From: Heliobacterium chlorum
Lineage (GTDB): Bacteria; Bacillota; Desulfitobacteriia; Heliobacteriales; Heliobacteriaceae
Direction of reading: 5' to 3'
Assembly: GCF_014502795.1 (NCBI RefSeq)
Contig: NZ_JACVHF010000015.1
Location: forward strand, 27,931-91,930
DNA: 64,000 bases
Position 1 is the first letter of the stretch. Each line of letters begins with the position of its first letter. Position numbers and translations under genes: made by a program. The notes beneath the pieces were generated by a model. It saw nothing but the letters and a program-made list of their open reading frames with translations, searched no databases and was not told where the DNA came from. Below are positions 58,824 through 64,000 of the stretch, one piece after another.

Positions 58824-59891
58824 TTACCGGACATCGGCGATCCAGCCGAATAGGTCTTCGCTTTTTCCGTACTGCATTCCCGTGATAAAGTCAAAGAGCC
58901 GGCTCGCCAGTTCCCCTGTTTTTCCTTCGTTGATGACGGCTTCACGATCGCCGTGACGGAGTAAACCGACTGGAGAAATCACCGCGGCCGTACCTGTTCC
59001 GAAGGATTCTTTTAGATTCCCCGCAGCATGAGCTTCAAATAGCTCATCGACCGAGATGGTACGTTCGACCACGGGAATCCCCCAATTTCTCAAGACTTGA
59101 ATGACCGAATCACGGGTTACACCAGGCAAGATACTGCCGTGGAGAACCGGCGTAACCACCTCATCGCCGATTTTAAAGAAGACGTTCATCGTTCCGACTT
59201 CTTCAATATACTTCTTCTCGACGGGGTCAAGCCAAAGCACTTGGGTAAATCCCATTTGTTTCGCTTTTTCGCCCGCATAGAGGCTGGCGGCATAGTTGGC
59301 CGGTGTTTTCACGTCCCCTAAGCCGTTTTTGGCCGCCCGGGTGAACTCATCGGTGATAAAAATTTTAACGGGATTAAAGCCTTCGGAATAATAGGCGCCG
59401 ACGGGCGACAGAATAACCATGAATTTGTACGTGTTCGAGGGACGCACACCCAGATAGGGGTCTGTAGCGATGATAAAGGGCCGAATATACAATGCCGTTC
59501 CTTCTTCCGCGTACACCCAATCCCGTTCCGTATCGACTAAAGTTTTGATGGCTTTGATGACAAAGGCTTCATCGAATTCAGGGATACAGAGTTTTTTCGC
59601 CGAGTTGGTCATGCGGCTGATGTATTTTTCGGGACGGAATAAGACAACCCGATCCTCTTTCGTTCGGAAGGCTTTCATGCCTTCAAAAATGGCTTGTCCA
59701 TAATGGAAAACCATAACAGATGGGTCAAGTTCCAGCGGTTCGTAAGGTTTGATCTTGGCGTTGTGCCAACCCTGCTCTACCGAATAATCCATGACGAACA
59801 TATGGTCCGTAAAAATTTTGCCGAAACCAAGCTTGTCAGCCGGTGGTTTTTCTTTTCGTTGGGGAGCCAGTTCGATTTTCAATTCGAGCAT
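58824..59891 (-). CDS. ilvE: Branched-chain amino acid aminotransferase
   Basis: The product has 355 residues, the longer BCAT class (as in eukaryotes and B. subtilis YwaA). Motifs: VFHYGQAIFEGMKAFRTKED, RPEKYISRM, LYIRPFIIATDPYLGV, KTPANYAASLYAGEKAKQMG (PLP-binding Lys in the ANYAAS..A region with LWLD following), EEVGTMNVFF, PGVTRDSVI. It interconverts Val, Leu and Ile with their 2-oxo acids using glutamate. It is a single gene with no T-box seen upstream. Confidence 0.95.
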   Translation of the reverse strand: MLELKIELAPQRKEKPPADKLGFGKIFTDHMFVMDYSVEQGWHNAKIKPYEPLELDPSVMVFHYGQAIFEGMKAFRTKEDRVVLFRPEKYISRMTNSAKKLCIPEFDEAFVIKAIKTLVDTERDWVYAEEGTALYIRPFIIATDPYLGVRPSNTYKFMVILSPVGAYYSEGFNPVKIFITDEFTRAAKNGLGDVKTPANYAASLYAGEKAKQMGFTQVLWLDPVEKKYIEEVGTMNVFFKIGDEVVTPVLHGSILPGVTRDSVIQVLRNWGIPVVERTISVDELFEAHAAGNLKESFGTGTAAVISPVGLLRHGDREAVINEGKTGELASRLFDFITGMQYGKSEDLFGWIADVR

Positions 59892-60042
59892 TTACAACCA
59901 TCCCTTTTCAATAACATCTAGCCTAATCTAAAGGCGTCCTATTTAAAAGGCTTTCTTGAAGATGATGGTACATTATGAAGAATAGTAGTGTCAATGAATT
60001 GAGGCTGAATTCACGAGGAAAACTCTTCATGGAGGTGATTTA

Positions 60043-60396
60043 ATGAAGCGAATATTGATTTTTATGATGATCATCTTGTTTATGATCGCACAAGGCTGCT
60101 CTCCTGCTCGCCGTCCTCCTGAGAGTCAGCCGCCGCAACCGCAAAAACAGCAAAACAAAGGCGGTCAGGAAGGAACATCCGGCGAAGGCAAAGATAAGAA
60201 CGATGATAAGGGCGACGAACAAGGTGGCAAAGATAAAGGGGGAAAGGGAGGATCCGGTAAATCGAGTACTGACGAAGATGACGAAGGATCATCCAAAGAC
60301 GATAAAAAGAAAGATAAAAAAGGTGGCAGCACTTCAGGAGAAGATGAGGAAAAGGACGAGGATCGTCAGAAAGATTCCGGTTCTCCTATGCGGTAA
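60043..60396 (+). CDS. Highly charged lipoprotein
   Basis: 117 residues from ATG after GGAGGTGATTT. Lipoprotein signal peptide with lipobox IAQGC (Cys at 19), then Pro/Gln and a long Lys/Gly/Asp/Glu low-complexity tail (KDKGGKGGSGKSSTDEDDEG style). It resembles other clostridial surface lipoproteins with disordered polyampholyte tails. It has the same start and lipobox layout as the lipoprotein at 62470. Confidence 0.65.
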   Translation: MKRILIFMMIILFMIAQGCSPARRPPESQPPQPQKQQNKGGQEGTSGEGKDKNDDKGDEQGGKDKGGKGGSGKSSTDEDDEGSSKDDKKKDKKGGSTSGEDEEKDEDRQKDSGSPMR

Positions 60397-60554
60397 CGGT
60401 ATTTAATGTGAGCCAAACCAGAGCATTACTTGAGCTTTTTCTCCCATTTTGATACGATGAACATGCCTTAGGGCATGAGATGGAGGAATCTCTTGGTCCA
60501 ACGACGGCCGGGGGATTTCTTCATTTATATAGGGACTGTTTAGGGGGGCTCGAT

Positions 60555-61667
60555 ATGGGTCACTTAGGTATCGGAAAAGAAGAAGTCTTCAAAGCGTTGG
60601 CCCGCCGACTCGACAAAAACCCCGTCGGGGCACCAATGAATGAAACTTTGATGCAAATTCTCTACCGGATGTATGAAGAGAAAGAAGCCCGGATTGCCAG
60701 CCAGTTCCCGCAGGGATTTACGACAGCCGATAAGCTCTCTCTTCTCACAGGCTTTTCGGAGGAAGACATCGTTATTCAATTAAATCACATGGCCGATAAA
60801 GGTTTGGTCATCGATATTCCCCGAAAAGGGAGAACACTTTATTCCCTTACCCCTTTGGTGATCGGCTTTTTTGAATATACCTTTATGCGTGTCACCGACA
60901 AGCTGCCCATGAAAGACTTGGCTGAACTCTTTGAAAAGTACCATCATGAAAAAGGGGTCTCCGAGGAGTTTTTTGGAGCGGACACGAAAATGTTTCAGAC
61001 CTGGACGTACGAAAGTTTGATGCCGGAAGAGGTAGAAACGGAAGTTCTTGACTACGAGAAGGCATCGGCCATGATCCGCGACGCCGGCGGTGGATCATTG
61101 ACCATGTGCTACTGCCGTCATCAGGCCCTTCACCGGGGAACGGTCTGTGATGCGCCCATTCATGATGTATGCATGTCTTTAGGCAACGCTTCTGAATGGC
61201 TGGTTCGGCGAGGTTTCGCCCGCCCTGCCTCGGTCGACGAAATGCTTCGAGTTTTAGAACAAACGGAGGCGCTCGGTCTCGTTCATCTGGCTGATAATGT
61301 CCAGAAAAACCCAGCCTACCTCTGCCACTGCTGCGGATGCTGCTGCGGGGTACTGCGTTCCATTAATGAACATGATGTTTTCTCAGTCCATCGAAGCAAT
61401 TTTATTCCTGAGATCGCCCTGGAACGGTGTAACGGATGCGGCGCCTGTGTAAAGCGGTGCCATATTCACGCCATCAAGGTAGCCGAATGTGACGTGAATG
61501 GAAAAAAAGCTATCATCGATACTTCCCGCTGCATCGGTTGCGGTGCCTGTGTAAAAGGGTGTAACAAAAGGGCTATACGATTAGTCCGTCGTGATCAGAT
61601 TTACATTCCTCCCAAGGACAAACGGGAACAGATGACACGTATCGCCCGGGAAAAAGGGAAGCTTTAA
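60555..61667 (+). CDS. 4Fe-4S protein with winged-helix-like N-terminus
   Basis: The ATG at 60555 follows GGGGGG; the frame back to 60480 has no binding site. The 370 residues begin with a helical part that includes a winged-helix-like stretch (about 40-110: ADKLSLLTGFSEEDIVIQLN). A Cys-rich site follows with MCYCRHQALHRGTVCD, PIHDVCMSLG and CHCCGCCCGVLRS. Two ferredoxin clusters end it (CNGCGACVKRCHIHAI, CIGCGACVKGCNKRAI). This combination is seen in ferredoxin-domain proteins of anaerobes that link redox or DNA binding to Fe-S. The exact role is unknown; it may be a redox sensor. Confidence 0.85.
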   Translation: MGHLGIGKEEVFKALARRLDKNPVGAPMNETLMQILYRMYEEKEARIASQFPQGFTTADKLSLLTGFSEEDIVIQLNHMADKGLVIDIPRKGRTLYSLTPLVIGFFEYTFMRVTDKLPMKDLAELFEKYHHEKGVSEEFFGADTKMFQTWTYESLMPEEVETEVLDYEKASAMIRDAGGGSLTMCYCRHQALHRGTVCDAPIHDVCMSLGNASEWLVRRGFARPASVDEMLRVLEQTEALGLVHLADNVQKNPAYLCHCCGCCCGVLRSINEHDVFSVHRSNFIPEIALERCNGCGACVKRCHIHAIKVAECDVNGKKAIIDTSRCIGCGACVKGCNKRAIRLVRRDQIYIPPKDKREQMTRIAREKGKL

Positions 61668-61693
61668 TCACTGTCGTTATTTACTGTAATTAC

Positions 61694-62323
61694 TTATGGT
61701 AACATTTGATAGTTTTCCTCGTCGTCCCACATCAGTTCGAAGCGATTTTTCCAAGCCTGAGCTAGAATTGGGTCTTTGATCACCAATAGTACATCATCAT
61801 TGACCGATAGAGAGGGTTGGGAATAGTCGCAGGAACCGGTAGCCACGATATCTCCATCGGCAATCATCGCGGTAAGGTGCATCACACCGTTATGCTTGTT
61901 TATTTTTATCGGAACGCCGGCTTTCCTTAAAGACTTTAATAGATCCCTTTGTCCTTTTTTCTGAGCCTCTTTCCGGTCGGTAATGATGCGCACTTTAACT
62001 CCCCTATTTTTAGCTTCGGCAAGGAATTGGGCCATATCGGGATGACTGAGCACATAGGCAGCCAGATCCAAGGTGGTCTTAGCTGACGCGATGGTCTCAT
62101 GAAGCAGATTCTCCGGATGGTGCCCGGCACGGGTAAAAGCCCAATCCAATTGGGCTTGAACTGGGTTCGGTGTCGGTACCGAAGAAGCCGGTGTGTTTTC
62201 ATCTGTCGGATTCGGGTTTACCGACTCTGTCGTTGAAACGTTGCCGGAATTAACGGGTAAGCTAAAAGAAACCATCAAGATGGCTGATGCAATTGATACC
62301 GAAAGCCAGAAAACTTTATTCAT
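61694..62323 (-). CDS. Exported phospholipase D-like protein with altered HKD
   Basis: The ATG at 62323 follows GGAGGTTTGG. The 209 residues have a signal peptide (VFWLSVSIASAILMVSFSLP), a Pro/Thr linker and a single PLD domain (about 70-205): KTTLDLAAYVLSHPDMAQFL, VRIITDRKEAQKKGQRDLL, MHLTAMIADGDIVATGSCDY. The family HxKxxxxD motif reads HLTAMIAD, with Thr in the Lys position. PLD-like nucleases of the Nuc family dimerise through this site. The change would be expected to cripple catalysis, so the protein may bind rather than cut. Confidence 0.85.
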   Translation of the reverse strand: MNKVFWLSVSIASAILMVSFSLPVNSGNVSTTESVNPNPTDENTPASSVPTPNPVQAQLDWAFTRAGHHPENLLHETIASAKTTLDLAAYVLSHPDMAQFLAEAKNRGVKVRIITDRKEAQKKGQRDLLKSLRKAGVPIKINKHNGVMHLTAMIADGDIVATGSCDYSQPSLSVNDDVLLVIKDPILAQAWKNRFELMWDDEENYQMLP

Positions 62324-62469
62324 ACCCAAACCTCCAAAAACTTCCATTTTGCGTTGTGGGTTTCGATGCGTTATGACCCATTTCCTTCCAACTGGTATAA
62401 TTAATCGTTACGTTATCTTCGTATTCCTTTTCCTCCCTTGAGGAAAGCTTTTAAGGGAGGTGATCCAAG

Positions 62470-62667
62470 TTGGAGAAACGGGTAATTGCCGGTATATTGC
62501 TTCTTTTGTTTATGGCTACCCAAGGCTGTGCTTCTCTAAAACGCCCTGCGAATCCACCTGCTGTGGAGGATCCGGGAGGCGACCCTGCAAAGGGATCTAC
62601 CTACGATGATAATGAACAACCCGGACCGGACAATTCTGACCGACGCGGATCGGTACCCCAAAAATAA
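62470..62667 (+). CDS. Small lipoprotein, paralogue-like to 60043
   Basis: 65 residues from TTG after GGGAGGTGATC. Lipobox region GILLLLFMATQGCASL has Cys at about 20, then a short polar tail (NPPAVEDPGGDPAKG, DNEQPGPDNSDRRG). The signal peptide resembles that of the larger lipoprotein (MxxRxIxxxxxLFMxxQGC). Function unknown. Confidence 0.6.
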   Translation: MEKRVIAGILLLLFMATQGCASLKRPANPPAVEDPGGDPAKGSTYDDNEQPGPDNSDRRGSVPQK

Positions 62668-62696
62668 AAAGCCCGCCCCTCTCGGGCGAGCTTTTT
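62665..62696 (+). terminator. Terminator
   Basis: AAAAAGCCCGCCC-CTCTC-GGGCGAGCTTTTT, overlapping the lipoprotein stop. Confidence 0.82.
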
Positions 62697-62746
62697 ACTT
62701 TAGATTAGCAACGTGAAATAGTCTAATTTTTTAGCTGGATCGCCTA

Positions 62747-62775
62747 TTGACAAGGGAAATTCCCTTTGGTATATT
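62747..62775 (+). promoter_or_regulatory. Promoter of tRNA-Thr(TGT)
   Basis: TTGACA, 17-bp spacer, TATATT, 16 bp before the tRNA. Confidence 0.85.
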
Positions 62776-62791
62776 ACTTTTTGTTCGAGGT

Positions 62792-62867
<76 letters not shown>

Positions 62868-63068
62868 CAACATATACGGGTTAGCAGGATCACCAGGTGG
62901 AAGAGAGAACCAAAATGTGGTTACGGTTGTAGTTACGGAGGGGCATCTCTGGTGAAGCCATGGGGTTGAAATGGCCCGGTATGCAGGGGAAACCGACGGA
63001 AGCAGTGTGCTGACGGCGGTTTTTTGCGTTTTGTAGGAATTTTGTGGTGAGGGTTATGGGGATATAAC

Positions 63069-63086
63069 GAGGCCCGGTACGGGCCA
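63069..63086. repeat. 18-bp direct repeat, left copy
   Basis: ACGAGGCCCGGTACGGGC, containing the palindrome GCCCGGTACGGGC-like core; the second copy is at 63898-63915 (position good to a few bases). Confidence 0.6.
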
Positions 63087-63095
63087 TGCCCTAAT

Positions 63096-63488
63096 TTAGA
63101 GGTTTTTCGTTGTTGGTGACGATGGTTGCTCTTCTTGTACTAGCCCCTGTTTCTTAATCCGATATAACGCAAGTACATACGAAGGAAAAATTGCAAGGGC
63201 AAATGGATAAGCCATTATAGCGTAACCGATAGCAGCATCCGAATGTTGTAAGAATGCAATCGTAAATAGAACAACGACTGCGGAAGAACAGCACACCCAC
63301 GGGTAATGAACCTTATTTTGATTTTGGTCATCGAATTTAATAAAATACGTTGATGCTACGCTGATAAATAAAGGGATAAACATCCAGAATGATAAATACG
63401 TAACCACCCAAGGAATACCGATAATAAAAGGAATCGTAATTACCAACATCGATATACCGAGTAAGAATTGCTTCTTTTTCGTCGACAC
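63096..63488 (-). CDS. Small multi-spanning membrane protein B
   Basis: The start chosen is GTG at 63488, four bases after GGAGGGATAAA; the frame extends to 63554 into the upstream gene. 130 residues, about four membrane segments (FLLGISMLVITIPFIIGIPW, YLSFWMFIPLFISVASTYF, VCCSSAVVVLFTIAFL, AIMAYPFALAIFPSYVLALY). It has 16-bp spacing from the companion gene. No recognised transporter or enzyme motif. Confidence 0.6.
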   Translation of the reverse strand: MSTKKKQFLLGISMLVITIPFIIGIPWVVTYLSFWMFIPLFISVASTYFIKFDDQNQNKVHYPWVCCSSAVVVLFTIAFLQHSDAAIGYAIMAYPFALAIFPSYVLALYRIKKQGLVQEEQPSSPTTKNL

Positions 63489-63504
63489 TTTATCCCTCCT
63501 TTTA

Positions 63505-63771
63505 TTACTTATCGCTGTCATTTTGCTGCTTGCTGATGCATAATGAATATGCAAATAACGGAACCGTTAACAAATAAAGAGGAATAGCGAGAACCCCGTA
63601 GGCCATCCCTCCATCGGAGTTATATGAAGCAGCAACGGAATTAAATAAAACTCCGAGTGTAAAAGTAGTAAACCAAAGGTAATGTGCTCTATACTTAGGC
63701 CCACTGATTTTTATGAAGATAAATATTCCTAAGCAGATGACTAATGAGATAACATTCGATAACGAGAACAC
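63505..63771 (-). CDS. Small multi-spanning membrane protein A
   Basis: 88 residues with three hydrophobic segments (NVISLVICLGIFIFIKI, YLWFTTFTLGVLFNSVAAS, VLAIPLYLLTVPLFAYSLCI). The GMAYGVLAIPLYLL segment parallels AIGYAIMAYPFALAI of the next gene, so the two are probably distant paralogues that work together. Function unknown. Confidence 0.6.
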   Translation of the reverse strand: MFSLSNVISLVICLGIFIFIKISGPKYRAHYLWFTTFTLGVLFNSVAASYNSDGGMAYGVLAIPLYLLTVPLFAYSLCISKQQNDSDK

Positions 63772-63843
63772 GCTAATTATCTCCTCCCCTATCCAGTAGT
63801 TAAATTTTATTCATTGTAACATAATGGATATGTGTAAGCTATG

Positions 63844-63883
63844 AAAACCGTCTACGGCGATATGATGCCATTAGACGGTTTTT
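63844..63883. terminator. Hairpin near the right edge
   Basis: AAAACCGTCT-loop-AGACGGTTTTT. Confidence 0.8.
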
Positions 63884-64000
63884 AAAGTCCAGGTACGAGG
63901 CCCGGTACGGGCTACGGGATGACCGTCCTTCCCCATTACCGACACGGCAAAAATAAGCGTGGTGTGACAGTATTTTTGCAGGATATTTGCCAAGAGATCT

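Overview
The window looks like chromosome from an endospore-forming, selenoprotein-making member of the Bacillota, probably clostridial or heliobacteria-like. The evidence is a sleB-ypeB germination operon, several peptidoglycan hydrolases, strong GGAGG ribosome binding sites, TTG/GTG starts, a T-box leader, a c-di-AMP riboswitch, bacillithiol synthesis (bshC) and selA-selD. Species cannot be fixed from the sequence alone.

Region 1 (1-9.7 kb) is an AT-rich defence and mobile island. It holds the 3' end of a C5 cytosine methyltransferase, two tandem HNH nuclease paralogues, a DUF3644 protein, a DUF3883 nuclease-like protein, a GIY-YIG protein, a dead DUF6884 gene, a PD-(D/E)XK-like protein and a pentapeptide-repeat protein. 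It ends with a tyrosine integrase lying against a tRNA-Pro 3' fragment. Region 2 (9.7-23 kb) is a graveyard of successive insertions. Degraded copies of the tRNA-Pro tail and of its downstream terminator block recur at about 9.6, 11.0, 11.9, 21.0-21.5 and 22.9 kb. Between them lie MarR/SRPBCC, dienelactone hydrolase, histidine kinase, Dabb, GNAT and lipoprotein genes and a run of decayed phage genes (DNA methyltransferase, ThyX-like, dUTPase, HTH protein).

Region 3 (22-31.5 kb) is transitional. It has an Lrp regulator divergent from a metallo-hydrolase, Pro/Tyr-rich spore-surface-like proteins, a LysM-NlpC/P60 hydrolase, signal peptidase I and several tiny proteins. A two-gene cassette (RHH/coiled-coil protein plus tyrosine recombinase) has a palindromic operator and sits directly before a seven-tRNA cluster; two more tRNAs follow.

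Region 4 (31.7-64 kb) is compact core chromosome. It covers cell wall and spore functions (PBP1A, SleB/YpeB, LysM-SleB hydrolase under a c-di-AMP riboswitch, L,D-transpeptidase, class A beta-lactamase-like hydrolase). It also covers regulators (an ANTAR protein with a degenerate receiver, a PAS/AAA+/Fis regulator lacking GAFTGA) and metabolism (PduL, BshC, SelA-SelD with SelD itself read through a UGA-Sec codon, FeoA, ferredoxin, a beta-CASP nuclease, an AlaR-AlaT-like pair under a T-box, DegV, IlvE). Near the right end are two charged lipoproteins, a PLD-like protein and a membrane-protein pair flanked by an 18-bp direct repeat.

The strongest leads are the selenocysteine SelD, the serial tRNA-Pro attachment remnants with their defence cargo, the RHH/coiled-coil-recombinase cassette, and several genes with degenerate catalytic or signalling residues.
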